A program made the position numbers and the translations under genes. Source: Rhizobium sp. BK313 (GTDB lineage: Bacteria; Pseudomonadota; Alphaproteobacteria; Rhizobiales; Rhizobiaceae). Taken from it: DNA of 64,000 bases. The notes under the pieces were generated by a model. The model had not been told where the DNA came from. It ran no database searches and saw only the letters and a list, made by a program, of their open reading frames with translations. How positions within the stretch are numbered: position 1 is the stretch's first letter; each line of letters opens with the position of its first letter. The stretch covers positions 310,001 to 374,000 of the forward strand of contig NZ_JACHZQ010000002.1 of assembly GCF_014193655.1 (NCBI RefSeq), written 5' to 3'. This document shows, piece by piece, positions 44,085 through 53,716 of the stretch.

Positions 44085-45110
44085 ATGAAGCTTGCGACGT
44101 TGAAAGACTCTACAAGGGACGGTCGGCTCGTCGTCGTCTCCCGCGACCTTACTCGCTGTACCGAAGTCGGTCACATTGTCCGCACGTTGCAGGCAGCTCT
44201 CGACGACTGGGAGCATGTGGCTCCGAGACTTCAGCAGATTGCCGAGGGTATCGAGACAGGAGCCCAGCCGACGATCAGGTTCCACGAACATGACGCCGCG
44301 TCGCCTTTGCCGCGAGCCTATCAGTGGGCCGACGGCTCGGCCTATGTCAATCATGTTGAACTGGTACGCAAGGCGCGGGGTGCCGAGATGCCGGAGAGCT
44401 TCTGGGTCGATCCGCTGATGTATCAAGGCGGCTCGGACAGCTTCCTTGCGCCGCGCGATCCGATCGCCATGGCTGACGAGGCCTATGGGATCGACATGGA
44501 GGGCGAGGTCGCCGTTGTTGTCGGCGACGTTGCCATGGGTTCAAGTCCGGAGGTTGCCCGGAGCGCCATCCGTCTGGTGATGCTCGTCAACGATGTGTCG
44601 CTGCGCGGTCTCATCCCGCAAGAGCTGGCAAAGGGGTTCGGCTTCTTCCAGTCCAAGCCCGCATCGGCATTTTCTCCGGTCGCGGTCACGCCGGACGAAC
44701 TCGGAGAGGCGTGGGACGGCGGCAAGGTGCATCTTCCCCTGCTCGTGACCTTGAACGGCAAGGCATTCGGCAAAGCCAACGCCGGCATCGACATGACATT
44801 TGATTTTGGCCAGTTGATCGCCCACGCAGCCAAAACCCGCAATCTTGTGGCCGGAACGATCATCGGCTCGGGAACGGTTTCCAACAAGCTGGACGGCGGG
44901 CCGGGCAAGCCGGTCGAAGACGGAGGAGACGGCTATTCTTGCATCGCCGAGATACGGATGATCGAGACCATTGAAACCGGCTCGCCGAAAACTCCATTCC
45001 TGCGGTTCGGAGATCAGGTCCGCATCGAGATGAAGGATCGCGCCGGGCATTCGATCTTCGGGGCGATCGAACAGACGGTCAAAAGATATGGAGAACTGAA
45101 GCCGCAATGA
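44085..45110 (+). CDS. fahA: Fumarylacetoacetate hydrolase
   Basis: Protein of 341 residues from the ATG at 44085; an earlier frame start lies inside hmgA. It has an N-terminal FAA_hydrolase_N_2-like part and the catalytic FAA domain (M-E-G-E-V-A-V-V-V-G-D, N-D-V-S-L-R, K-P-A-S-A-F-S-P, G-S-G-T-V-S-N), carrying the acidic metal-binding residues. It splits fumarylacetoacetate into fumarate and acetoacetate, the last step of the pathway. It overlaps maiA by 4 bases. Confidence 0.93.
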   Translation: MKLATLKDSTRDGRLVVVSRDLTRCTEVGHIVRTLQAALDDWEHVAPRLQQIAEGIETGAQPTIRFHEHDAASPLPRAYQWADGSAYVNHVELVRKARGAEMPESFWVDPLMYQGGSDSFLAPRDPIAMADEAYGIDMEGEVAVVVGDVAMGSSPEVARSAIRLVMLVNDVSLRGLIPQELAKGFGFFQSKPASAFSPVAVTPDELGEAWDGGKVHLPLLVTLNGKAFGKANAGIDMTFDFGQLIAHAAKTRNLVAGTIIGSGTVSNKLDGGPGKPVEDGGDGYSCIAEIRMIETIETGSPKTPFLRFGDQVRIEMKDRAGHSIFGAIEQTVKRYGELKPQ

Positions 45111-45739
45111 ATGAGGTCGTTCTCTACGATTACTGGAGATCATCGGCAAGCTACCGTGTCCGCATCGCGCTCAACGTGCTTGAGATTGGCTATAAAACTG
45201 TGTCGATCAACTTGTTGGAAGGCGAGCAGAGGAGCCCTGACTATCTGGCGCTCAACCCGCAGGGCTTCGTACCTACGCTGGTGATCGATGGAAAGACGCT
45301 GACGCAGTCGCTCGCAATCATCGAATATCTGGCGGAGCTTCGGCCGGAGTGTGGGCTGATGCCGACGGATATCGCAGACCGGCAGCACGTGCGGGCACTC
45401 GCTTACGCGATCGCTATGGATATCCATCCTATATGCAACATGCATGTCGCAGCCTATGTCATGACCATAGCGGGTAAAGCCGACGCCCGCGAAGAATGGA
45501 TGAAGCACTTCATCGCGGATGGACTTCGCAAACTGGAATCAATGCTGGGCGAATTCGATGGAGAATTCAGCTTTGGAGATCAGCCGACGATGGCGGACCT
45601 TTGTCTTGTTCCGCAAGTCTATAACGCTCGCCGCTGGGGCGTGGACATGGCCGATTTCCAGCGCATCGTCGATATTGATGCCAAATGTGCCAAATTACCG
45701 GCGTTCCAGACCGCGCATCCGGACCGCGTCAGACCGTAA
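45107..45739 (+). CDS. maiA: Maleylacetoacetate isomerase (zeta-class GST)
   Basis: Protein of 210 residues with a thioredoxin-like N-terminal GST domain (Y-W-R-S-S-A-S-Y-R-V-R, N-P-Q-G-F-V-P-T-L, T-Q-S-L-A-I-I-E-Y-L) and a helical C-terminal domain. Zeta GSTs usually have S-S-C in the active-site loop; here it is S-S-A, though the catalytic Ser is kept. It isomerises maleylacetoacetate to the fumaryl form with glutathione. It ends the tyrosine operon. Confidence 0.94.
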   Translation: MNEVVLYDYWRSSASYRVRIALNVLEIGYKTVSINLLEGEQRSPDYLALNPQGFVPTLVIDGKTLTQSLAIIEYLAELRPECGLMPTDIADRQHVRALAYAIAMDIHPICNMHVAAYVMTIAGKADAREEWMKHFIADGLRKLESMLGEFDGEFSFGDQPTMADLCLVPQVYNARRWGVDMADFQRIVDIDAKCAKLPAFQTAHPDRVRP

Positions 45740-45877
45740 CGGAAGACGCGAACCCTAAGGAAATCCGGGGCCGCCGTGGTTCACCGCTCAGGGCGTCTCC
45801 CTCGCCAGTTCGGCCTGAACGCGGTATTCTGTGATTGACGGGAGAAAACAGCAAAAGTCGGGATTGGGAGACCACCT

Positions 45878-46327
45878 ATGCAAAAGCTTGTTCTGGTAGC
45901 CGTTGTCGCGTCTTTCATCACGGGTCCTGCATGGGCCGTCGAATGCACGCCGATCACAAAAAAGCAGGTCGAAGGACTCTTCGACCGCTGGAATTCCTCG
46001 TTGGCAACGCTCGATCCCGAGAAAGTTGTCGAGAACTACGCTCCGGACGCGGTTCTCCTTCCGACGGTGTCGAACAAACCGCGCCTGACGCAGGAAGAAC
46101 GCAAGGCCTACTTCAAGGAATTCCTGAAGAAGAAGCCGCAAGGTAAAATTGACAGCCGGACCATCAAGATCGGTTGCAATAAGGTGACCGACACTGGTCT
46201 CTATACGTTTACGATGGCCGATGGAACGAAAGTGCCGGCCCGCTACACCTTCACCTACGAAGTCGAAAACGGAAAGTGGCTGATTGCGTCGCATCACTCT
46301 TCGGCAATGCCGGAACACAAGAACTGA
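45878..46327 (+). CDS. Secreted SnoaL/NTF2-like protein
   Basis: Protein of 149 residues with a signal peptide (1-20, ending A-W-A). The rest has the NTF2-like pattern V-E-x-L-F-D-R-W-N-S-S-L-A-T-L-D, V-V-E-N-Y-A-P-D-A-V-L-L-P-T and a closing W-L-I-A-S-H-H-S-S, as in the SgcJ/EcaC or CaMKII-association group. The role in bacteria is not defined. It stands alone after the tyrosine operon. Confidence 0.8.
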   Translation: MQKLVLVAVVASFITGPAWAVECTPITKKQVEGLFDRWNSSLATLDPEKVVENYAPDAVLLPTVSNKPRLTQEERKAYFKEFLKKKPQGKIDSRTIKIGCNKVTDTGLYTFTMADGTKVPARYTFTYEVENGKWLIASHHSSAMPEHKN

Positions 46328-46644
46328 GCTGCTATCTCTGGAGTGCTGACCTCACTTGCCAGGCAGTTTGCAACTGTTCATCTAGATTTTCTCGGCCGTG
46401 ATGCTCGCGCCTTCACTCGAGTGCTGTCTTAATTTGGGCGTCCGGCGACAACACACGGGACCAACCATGGAGCGTCCCGCGGTATTGGCGCAAGGGGCCG
46501 TTCATCGCCCCTATCCTGGAATTTCTCAATGTCGTACGCGGTGGCGCAGCTTTCGGCGCAGGTCATCGGGCAGCCCACCGCGAGGTCCGTTCCACGGTGA
46601 GGCAGGACGGCCAGCCGTGATGCCCGACAAAGCAGCTCCTTTTT
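46328..46644. other. Gap between two convergent genes, with possible coding remnant
   Basis: No complete gene. One plus-strand frame from about 46440 to 46618 reads as a protein-like stretch with P-R-Y-W-R-K-G-P-F and no start, ending in a stop. It may be a decayed gene end, but I do not recognise it. Confidence 0.25.
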
Positions 46645-47412
46645 TCAGATGGCTGTAAAGCCGTTATCCACGAACAGGTGCGCGCCATTGACGAAACGGG
46701 ATTCATCGCTTGCAAGGTAAAGTGCTGCCCGCGCCACGTCTTCAGGTTCGCCGATGCGGCCCTGTTGGGCGGCAATGGCTGCGTCCGACACATCAACGCC
46801 CAGCGCCTGAAGCTCTTTCACCTCGCGCAAGCCATGCGGTGTGCGAATGAAACCAGGGCAGACGGCGTTGCAACGGATGTTGCGGTCTCGAAATTCGACA
46901 CCGATAGCGCGCGCAAACATATGAACTGCGCCCTTCGTGGTGTCATAAAGCACCTCCATCGGCGTCGCCGCCACGGCTGAAATCGATGACGTGCATACGA
47001 TGGAGCCGCCGCCCGCTGCAATCATCCCCGGAAGTACTGCGCGGGTCATGAGGAACATCGAGCGGACATTGACGGCGTGTAGCCAGTCCCATTCCTCAAG
47101 CGTCGTCTCCAGGAACGGTTTGATGACGATCGTTCCAGCATGGTTGAAGAGCACCGTGACTGGCCCGAACTTATCCTCGACCCCCTTCACCGCGGCCGTC
47201 ACCGCTGTTTCGTCGGAAACATCCGCTACCCAATAATCGGCAATGCCACCGGCGTCGCGAATGACTTTTGTGGTCTCAGCGGCCGCGTCGCCGTTTCGGT
47301 CGATGATCGCAACTTGTGCGCCTTCGGCGGCAAAGAGCCGAGAGGATGCTCCTCCCATCCCGGTCGCTCCGCCGGAGATGATTGCGATCTTGCTCTTTAA
47401 CCGGTCAGCCAT
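46645..47412 (-). CDS. Short-chain dehydrogenase/reductase
   Basis: Protein of 255 residues. It shows the classical SDR pattern: the cofactor loop G-G-A-T-G-M-G (about 14-20), N-H-A-G for the usual N-N-A-G, a catalytic Ser in C-T-S-S-I-S, and Tyr/Lys in Y-D-T-T-K. The C-terminus ends N-G-A-H-L-F-V-D-N-G-F. It lies 112 bases after the ABC transporter ATPase gene on the same strand, so it probably oxidises the imported sugar or polyol or its product. The substrate is unknown. Confidence 0.88.
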   Translation of the reverse strand: MADRLKSKIAIISGGATGMGGASSRLFAAEGAQVAIIDRNGDAAAETTKVIRDAGGIADYWVADVSDETAVTAAVKGVEDKFGPVTVLFNHAGTIVIKPFLETTLEEWDWLHAVNVRSMFLMTRAVLPGMIAAGGGSIVCTSSISAVAATPMEVLYDTTKGAVHMFARAIGVEFRDRNIRCNAVCPGFIRTPHGLREVKELQALGVDVSDAAIAAQQGRIGEPEDVARAALYLASDESRFVNGAHLFVDNGFTAI

Positions 47413-47524
47413 GTCGTTGCCTTGCCCATGTTGAGTGTCGCTGATGCTGCCGTCGATACGGCAACCTCGATGTTATCGCCAATCCATCGCGGACGGCAAC
47501 ATCGGCAGGCGGCGATCACGCCGA

Positions 47525-48307
47525 TCAAATGTTTCTTGCTGCATCGGCTGTCAACGCGTTCTCCGGCGTACCGGAAACGATGATCTCCAAGACCTCGTGC
47601 TCATCCGTGTTCTTGACGTAGCGGTCGCCGACATATTCACCGCGCTTGAGGACCATAACGCGATCACCCACAGCAAAAATATCGACCAAGCGGTGCGAGA
47701 TGATGATCTGGGCAACGCCTTGTTTCTTCAACTCCAGCATGGTTTCAAGCAGCCGTTCCGTCGCCATCACGGAAAGGTTGGCGGTCGGCTCATCGAGTAT
47801 CACCACGCGCGGGTCGAACGAGATCGCCCGGGCAATCGCCACGGATTGCTGTCGCCCACCCGACAGGCTCTCAACCTTTTGATAGACGGAGTTCACGTCG
47901 ACTTTGAGCCGCTTTAGCACGCTGTCGGCTTCCGCATACATCTTCCTGCGATTGACGAAGAGGCCTTTGAGCGGCCAGCGGCCAAGAAATATGTTCTGGC
48001 CGACGTCCATGTTCCCGCAAAGCGCAAAATCCTGGTAGATCATTTCGATGCCGACATCGCGGCTCTCGTGCGGGCTTTTGAAGTGTACCGATTGCCCGGC
48101 AACAAGGATTTCGCCGGCGTCCCGCTGATAGGCGCCGGTCAGGATCTTCATCAGCGTCGACTTGCCGGCCGAATTGTCGCCGACCAGGCCAAGAATTTCC
48201 CCGGGATAGAGCACGAGGTCGACTTTGCGGAGCGCCTGTACAGCGCCGAAGGCTTTTTCAATGCCCCGCATTTCCACAATCGGCTGTAGTGGTGTCGCGT
48301 CAGCCAT
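47525..48307 (-). CDS. Sugar ABC transporter ATP-binding protein (single-domain)
   Basis: Protein of 260 residues with one ATPase domain: Walker A G-D-N-S-A-G-K-S-T, signature L-S-G-G-R-Q-Q-S-V-A-I-A-R and Walker B V-V-I-L-D-E-P-T-A. This single-domain form resembles FrcA of the fructose/ribose CUT2 family rather than the usual double-domain RbsA. It overlaps the permease gene by 8 bases. Confidence 0.92.
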   Translation of the reverse strand: MADATPLQPIVEMRGIEKAFGAVQALRKVDLVLYPGEILGLVGDNSAGKSTLMKILTGAYQRDAGEILVAGQSVHFKSPHESRDVGIEMIYQDFALCGNMDVGQNIFLGRWPLKGLFVNRRKMYAEADSVLKRLKVDVNSVYQKVESLSGGRQQSVAIARAISFDPRVVILDEPTANLSVMATERLLETMLELKKQGVAQIIISHRLVDIFAVGDRVMVLKRGEYVGDRYVKNTDEHEVLEIIVSGTPENALTADAARNI

Positions 48308-50555
48308 GGATGCTTTCCCCTGTTCGCGCGCCTTTTGAGAGGAGCGCTCGCAGGCGTCCGAAAAGATTGGCCTGGCGCACCCATATATCGATCAGTACCG
48401 CGACAATGAGGATGACGCCGATGAAGACATTGATCCAGTGCTGCGGCATGCTGAACCCCTGAACATTAAGTTGTAGGAGCGCCCGGACGAGCGTGATGAC
48501 GGCCGCGCCCGCAAGCGAGCCGATCATCGTGCCATAACCACCAAAGATCGATCCGCCGCCGATGATCACCGAGGCTATGGCGTCAAGCTCGCGGAACTGA
48601 CCGGCGACCGGGTTGAAGCTGCGAAAGTACGCGACGTTGATGATCCCGGCCATGGTTGCGCAGAGCGCCGCCAGCATGAGCGAGAGGAAGCGCACACGGT
48701 TCGTGTTGATGCCGGCGTAAGCGGCGGCGCGGACGTTACCACCAGCGGCGAAGACCTTCAGCCCGAATGGCGTATAGGCAAGTACGATGCCGGCGATGAG
48801 GGCCACGAAAAACATCCACATCGTCTGCACGCTGACGACCTCGGCCACCGTGCGAATGATCCCCGGCGGCAACGCCACGCCGAAATGAAGGAGAATGTCA
48901 TTCATCTTGCGACCGAGAAGATTGTAACCCTCGGGCCAGCCTGTCAGTTGTTGTCCTGCGACGAACCAGGCAGCCAGTCCTCGCGCGATGTAGAACATCC
49001 CCAGCGTGGCGATGAAGGCAGGCAGTTTGAAGCCGACTGTGACGACGGCGTTGACGAGCCCGGCGACCGACCCGGCAAGCAGGCCCATCGCGATAGCGGT
49101 AAGCGGATCGGCGCCCACCACCTTCAGGAAATAGGCCGCGGTACTGCCTGCAAGCGCAAGCACCGCGCCTACGGAGAGATCGATGTCGCCGGCTGCGATG
49201 ACATAGGTGAGCCCGACTGCAATGATGGCCAGTTCCGTATAGTTGAGCAGGATAGCGAAGGTATTGGACAGGTTCCACCAGTAGTCCGGCCTTAGTGCAA
49301 AGCCCGTCAGCCACAGCACGATAGTCAGGATAATGGCGAGAGCATCGCGCCGGGCAAGAAACTTGCCGAATCCTGTGGCCGACAGCGCTGTGTCGGTCTG
49401 CATGGCCCCCTTGGTCTGGACGCCCTCCAGTGCTACGCCGCCCGTCTCATGGGCCTGCGGCGGTGGCCGGCGGCGGAGCCACGCCCAAAATCGGGCGGCC
49501 GCTTGGCGCCGAATGAGGAAAGGTTCGATAAGCACCGCGATGACGAGAAGGAGGCCAAGGAAAACCAGCACAGCGCCCGCGGGCAGTGTGAACTTGGCGC
49601 CCACCGCAATGCTTTCACCGTCGATAACGACAGTGCGCGTGATCGGCCAACCTTCGCGCAACACTTTGTCGATCAGGACGACGACCGCAGTGCCGAGGCA
49701 CGATCCGATCACACGCCCGCGCCCGCCAAGGATCGACGCGCCACCAATGATGACGGATGCAATAACGGTGAGTTCCCAGCTGACCCCATAGAGTGGGGTT
49801 ACGCCCTTGTCCTGCGCGGCCGACAGCAGAGCCGCAACGGTCGCGCAGAGCGATGAGAGCAGATATGCACGAATGCGCACCCAGCGCGTGCGAATGCCGG
49901 CATAGGCCGCCGCCTGCTCATTTCCCCCGGTGGCGAAGGTTTCGTAACCCCAGCGGGTCTTGGCAAGCACATAGGCCCCGACCACGGCAATGAGGAAGAA
50001 GATCGCAATCTGGTTGTTGAAGCCGAGGGCATTCGTTTCGCCGAGGTGAAAGAACAGCGGATGGTCTTTGGCCTTGTCGGAATAGTAGATTGCCTGCCCG
50101 TGCGTGAACGCGAGCACGAAGCCCCGACCGATGAAAAGCATCGTCAGCGTCGCTATGAACGCAGGCACCCTCAGGATCGTAACGAGCACGCCGTTGAGCA
50201 GGCCAATCATCGTGCCTAAAAGGATACAGAGGATCACGGACGTGACGACATCGAAGTCCAGAAAGCTCGGGGCAAAAAGCCTGGCAAAGACCACAGCGAC
50301 CAGGCCGTAAGTTGAACCAACTGAAAGATCGAGATCCTTGTTGGCGATAACAAACGTCATTCCTACTGCGATGATCCCCACACGGGATGTATCGCGCAGA
50401 AGCGCATGGAGAGCCTCCGTGGATCCGAAAAAGGCCGGATTGACGAGAGCCCCGCCAAGGTAGAGCAACGCAAGGAAAATCAGGAGCCCGACCTCCCAGC
50501 CGCCGGCGAGCTGAGGTGGCGCACGGCCTAGCGATGTCGTGGTGGTAAGCCCCAT
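48300..50555 (-). CDS. Fused double permease of a CUT2-type sugar ABC transporter
   Basis: Protein of 751 residues, about twice the normal length. Two BPD_transp_2 (RbsC-like) permease domains follow each other, about residues 20-350 and 405-735, joined by a Pro/Arg-rich cytoplasmic linker. Each half has the D-L-S-V-G motif (K-D-L-D-L-S-V-G and G-D-I-D-L-S-V-G), a F-A-x-G-G-N segment, and the I-A-S-V-I-I-G-G-x-S-I-x-G-G motif. The halves are only moderately alike. Such transporters normally use two copies of one permease, so here the pair is built into one chain. Confidence 0.9.
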   Translation of the reverse strand: MGLTTTTSLGRAPPQLAGGWEVGLLIFLALLYLGGALVNPAFFGSTEALHALLRDTSRVGIIAVGMTFVIANKDLDLSVGSTYGLVAVVFARLFAPSFLDFDVVTSVILCILLGTMIGLLNGVLVTILRVPAFIATLTMLFIGRGFVLAFTHGQAIYYSDKAKDHPLFFHLGETNALGFNNQIAIFFLIAVVGAYVLAKTRWGYETFATGGNEQAAAYAGIRTRWVRIRAYLLSSLCATVAALLSAAQDKGVTPLYGVSWELTVIASVIIGGASILGGRGRVIGSCLGTAVVVLIDKVLREGWPITRTVVIDGESIAVGAKFTLPAGAVLVFLGLLLVIAVLIEPFLIRRQAAARFWAWLRRRPPPQAHETGGVALEGVQTKGAMQTDTALSATGFGKFLARRDALAIILTIVLWLTGFALRPDYWWNLSNTFAILLNYTELAIIAVGLTYVIAAGDIDLSVGAVLALAGSTAAYFLKVVGADPLTAIAMGLLAGSVAGLVNAVVTVGFKLPAFIATLGMFYIARGLAAWFVAGQQLTGWPEGYNLLGRKMNDILLHFGVALPPGIIRTVAEVVSVQTMWMFFVALIAGIVLAYTPFGLKVFAAGGNVRAAAYAGINTNRVRFLSLMLAALCATMAGIINVAYFRSFNPVAGQFRELDAIASVIIGGGSIFGGYGTMIGSLAGAAVITLVRALLQLNVQGFSMPQHWINVFIGVILIVAVLIDIWVRQANLFGRLRALLSKGARTGESIHG

Positions 50556-50635
50556 GGTGTCTACCGGTCAATCCTTGCCGCCGCGAGGCAGGAGGGCTCG
50601 CGCCCTCCCGCATTCATTCCAGATGGTCCGAGCGC

Positions 50636-51718
50636 TTAGTTTTCGAAGCGCTTGCCAACCTTTGACACCGTATCCTTCGTCACGAGCTGGGCGCGTGTGT
50701 CGAGATTGGCAGCTGCAATGCCGCGATCGATTTGCAGATACAGCTGCATGACAGGCCAAAAGCCCTGCAGGAACGGTTGCTGTCCCAGCGAGCCGGTCAG
50801 ATTTCCAGCGGCAATACCTTCCTGCTGTGCCGGGCCGAGATCGAAGCCATAAGCGCAGAACTTGCCGGTCCAACCCATCTGTGCCACCGCCTTGACGAGC
50901 GGAGGTGTAAAGACGTTGTTGGCTGTGAAGGCTCCGACCACGTCGCCACGGGACTCGAAGAGCGAAACGAGTGCATTGACCGGGTCGTTCGGGTTCGTGT
51001 CGATGCCGACGTTCTCCGGACCGGCATCAACTTTGAAAGCGTCGAGTTTGCCGGCGTCCTTCAGCGTCTTGACGATTGCGTTGAAAGCAGCAGTCACGCG
51101 GTTATTCACCTCAATGTTGCCCATGGCAGTCGAGGATGGCAGGACAATCGTGCCGCTGGGCTTGCCGCTCGCAAGCACGCAATTTGCGAGCGCCTCACCG
51201 CCGATTGCCGCGGCCGATGCATCCTGTCCTGTATGGCTTATGCCATTCCGGTGCAGAATGTTCGCATCGAACGAGTTGGTCGTGGCGACCGGGATGCCAG
51301 CCGCCTCTGCGGCCTTGACGATATCATTGTAGGCGCCGACCTGCGGCGTCGTCATGATAATCCCGTCGATTGTTGGGTCTTGAACGATCTGGTTCAGGAT
51401 CTCGATCTCGCGAGCTGGATCGTCCACAGGCGATTCCGAACCGAGCAACAATATCTTGGCACCGATCATGTTGCCTGCGACGGTTGCGCCGACATAGACA
51501 GGGTCAAAAAAGCCATTGCCCGCCGTGTGCGTAACGATTGCGAAGGTCAAATGACCATCAGCCGAATGGAAGTCTTTCGTGCCGGGGGCTTCCTTGGCGG
51601 CTTCAGTGAAATTGTAGCCACCAACCGCCTTTTCCACACTGCCCGACTGCGCAAATGCATGCGAGACGCCGAGCGATAGTACCGCGGTCGATGCCGCGTA
51701 CAGCAAAATTCGCCTCAT
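50636..51718 (-). CDS. Periplasmic sugar-binding protein of the ABC transporter
   Basis: Protein of 360 residues from the ATG at 51718, preceded by GGGAGG; the upstream ATG at 51817 has no ribosome site. Signal peptide 1-24 (ends A-F-A). The rest is a periplasmic binding protein of the RbsB/LacI type with F-F-D-P-V-Y-V-G-A near the N-terminal binding lobe and P-T-I-D-G-I-I-M-T-T-P. It is the first gene of the transporter operon SBP-permease-ATPase-SDR. The sugar is not identifiable. Confidence 0.92.
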   Translation of the reverse strand: MRRILLYAASTAVLSLGVSHAFAQSGSVEKAVGGYNFTEAAKEAPGTKDFHSADGHLTFAIVTHTAGNGFFDPVYVGATVAGNMIGAKILLLGSESPVDDPAREIEILNQIVQDPTIDGIIMTTPQVGAYNDIVKAAEAAGIPVATTNSFDANILHRNGISHTGQDASAAAIGGEALANCVLASGKPSGTIVLPSSTAMGNIEVNNRVTAAFNAIVKTLKDAGKLDAFKVDAGPENVGIDTNPNDPVNALVSLFESRGDVVGAFTANNVFTPPLVKAVAQMGWTGKFCAYGFDLGPAQQEGIAAGNLTGSLGQQPFLQGFWPVMQLYLQIDRGIAAANLDTRAQLVTKDTVSKVGKRFEN

Positions 51719-51851
51719 GTTAGGTCCTCCCTTGAAGTAAGGGAGAAAAGCCGTTCGAGCGCAATTACTGAGAGTGGGGCCGAAGGGCTTCCTCCCTTTT
51801 GCTGATATTCTACGCAATTCTAATACAAGTAAACGGCGAACTCATCGTATT

Positions 51852-51867
51852 GGCGAATTTGTTCGCC
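51852..51867. promoter_or_regulatory. Palindrome GGCGAA-TTTG-TTCGCC
   Basis: A perfect inverted repeat 134 bases upstream of the binding-protein start. A further GGCGAA half-site lies just beside it at 51835. Candidate operator of the sugar cluster. Confidence 0.4.
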
Positions 51868-52063
51868 GTGGAAACACCCGATGATCGTTTTTTGCGGGGT
51901 GGTCGATGCAAGATTTGGTCGTCGGGAAGGCTTAAAACCCGGCGAGTGAAGCGTGGCATGGCGGTTGCCGTCGCCGCCCGACGATTTTGGCACCGGCCAG
52001 GAACAAACTGCCATAGGCGACTTCCTGGCCAGACGCATGCAGCTTACATCATGACGCAATGCT

Positions 52064-52088
52064 ACATTGCCGATGGCGGCGGCAATGT
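52064..52088. promoter_or_regulatory. Palindrome ACATTGCC-N9-GGCAATGT
   Basis: Perfect 8-base arms, 114 bases before the dehydrogenase start. Either an operator or a leader hairpin. Confidence 0.4.
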
Positions 52089-52202
52089 CATGAGTTGAAC
52101 GCTGAGCCGTGTTCTGTGATGGCCCAATGCCACACGCAGGCATATCATCCGGCAATGCGGTTTCATCAATAGGCAATCAACCGTGAGGTCTGGAGGAGTG
52201 GA

Positions 52203-53213
52203 ATGAAGGCTGTACGCTTGGAGTCGATCGGGTCTTTGGTCATGCGCAGCATTGAGAAACCGGTTGCTCGATCGGGTGAACTGCTTGTTCGGGTCGCGGC
52301 AGCCGGCATCTGCGGCTCCGATCGCCACATGTTCAAAGGCGAATATCCGACAGCTATTCCGGTAACGATGGGCCACGAATTCTGCGGCATAGTGGAAGAG
52401 GTCGGCGAGAACGTTACACGGTTTACCGGCGGGGAACTTGTGACTGTGGATCCGAATATTTCCTGCGGCATCTGTCCGGGTTGCGCGCAGGGACGACCGA
52501 ACTTGTGCGAGAGCCTGACCGCCATCGGGGTGACGCGAGACGGCGGCTTTGCGGAATATGCAGCGGTGCCGCACCAGCAAGCATTCATCCTTCCCGCCGA
52601 CCTCGATCCCGTTCATGGCGCCTTCTGTGAACCGCTTGCTTGCTGCATTCACGCCATCGATAAGGCACAGATCCGTCCGGGCGACGGCGTCGCTATCCTG
52701 GGAGGGGGAGTGATCGGCCTGCTCATGGTGCAACTAGCCCGCCTGGCTGGCGCAAGTCGGGTGATTTTGATTACTCGGCAGCAATCGAGACGTCAGGTCG
52801 CATTGCGCCTGGGGGCCACGCACGCCTTCGACCCGAGCTCTTCAGACCCAGTCGCTTCTGTTCGAGAGGTCACCAAGGGCGGCGCAGACGTCGTCATCGA
52901 GTGCGCCGGTGTCGCCGAAACGCTTCAAAGCGGCCTGAGGATGGCGCGGCGCGGCGGCACCTTCGTGCTTTTTGGGGTAACGCCAGCGGGTGTCGAGGTG
53001 CCTGTTCTGCCTTTCGACCTCCTCGTAAACGAAGTCGATATAAGGCCCGCCTATCTCAACCCATTTACCCATTCGCGCGCAGCGGCAATGGTCGCGAGCA
53101 AGACGTTGGAATTGGACGCATTGGTAACCAAAACCATAGGTCTCGAGCAGATCGCCGACGTGGTGGGCAGTGCGCCATTGTCCGGCGAGATTAAGGTTAT
53201 CGTCCAGCCCTAG
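52203..53213 (+). CDS. Zinc-dependent medium-chain dehydrogenase (polyol/sugar type)
   Basis: Protein of 336 residues. Catalytic zinc site: C-G-S-D near residue 38 and G-H-E-F. Structural zinc: four cysteines in C-G-I-C-P-G-C and N-L-C. The Rossmann motif is G-G-G-V-I-G. The closest relatives by pattern are sorbitol, xylitol and L-threonine dehydrogenases. Being divergent from the sugar transporter operon, it probably oxidises the imported polyol. GGAG precedes the start closely. Confidence 0.9.
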   Translation: MKAVRLESIGSLVMRSIEKPVARSGELLVRVAAAGICGSDRHMFKGEYPTAIPVTMGHEFCGIVEEVGENVTRFTGGELVTVDPNISCGICPGCAQGRPNLCESLTAIGVTRDGGFAEYAAVPHQQAFILPADLDPVHGAFCEPLACCIHAIDKAQIRPGDGVAILGGGVIGLLMVQLARLAGASRVILITRQQSRRQVALRLGATHAFDPSSSDPVASVREVTKGGADVVIECAGVAETLQSGLRMARRGGTFVLFGVTPAGVEVPVLPFDLLVNEVDIRPAYLNPFTHSRAAAMVASKTLELDALVTKTIGLEQIADVVGSAPLSGEIKVIVQP

Positions 53214-53237
53214 CTTCGGACAACGCCATTAATCCCG

Positions 53238-53540
53238 GTCAGCCGCGCGCTTGCCAATCCCGGACGCGTGAACGAGAAGACACGCGTCAACATCGATGCC
53301 GCTGCCAAACAACTGGCCTATACGCCGAATGCCATGGCCCGCGGCCTGAGGGTCGGCAAATCCAACACCATCATGATCATCCTGCCGGGATCACTCTATT
53401 ACGGTGTATCCCAGATCATTCCGCAGGTTCTGCAAAGCATCAACAGAGCTCTGATCCAGAACGGTTACGATCGGATGATTGCCAACCTGGATCGCGACCC
53501 AGCAGAAAGACGTCACCGGATGGTGGAGGCGAATAGCTGA
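53238..53540 (+). pseudogene. Truncated LacI-family regulator
   Basis: In frame from 53238 the sequence reads V-S-R-A-L-A-N-P-G-R-V, then Y-T-P-N-A-M-A-R-G-L-R-V-G-K-S, the end of a LacI DNA-binding domain and the hinge. About 75 residues of the sugar-binding domain follow before a stop at 53538-53540. The first two helices of the HTH and all of the second lobe are missing. It sits directly after the dehydrogenase, the place for the cluster regulator, so control of the sugar genes by this protein has probably been lost. The next 175 bases hold no intact frame. Confidence 0.75.
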
Positions 53541-53716
53541 GAACGAGCTCGAAGAGATCAAGGAACCCACCAACGGCTGGAGCGCCCATAGGCGTCTTAA
53601 GTGTGCCGCTAACTGGATCGTTGCCCAAATGGCCGGATGCTGAGGCCTGAGCTTCGAGATCATCAACGGACGTGGGGTGACGCGACGGCATGACCACCGC
53701 CGCGTCACTATATCAG

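Larger units (their letters stand above)
51719..52202. other. Divergent regulatory region of the sugar cluster
   Basis: A 484-base gap between the binding-protein gene and the zinc dehydrogenase. It contains the two palindromes listed separately (51852-51867, 52064-52088). No gene seen; short frames look random. Confidence 0.5.
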
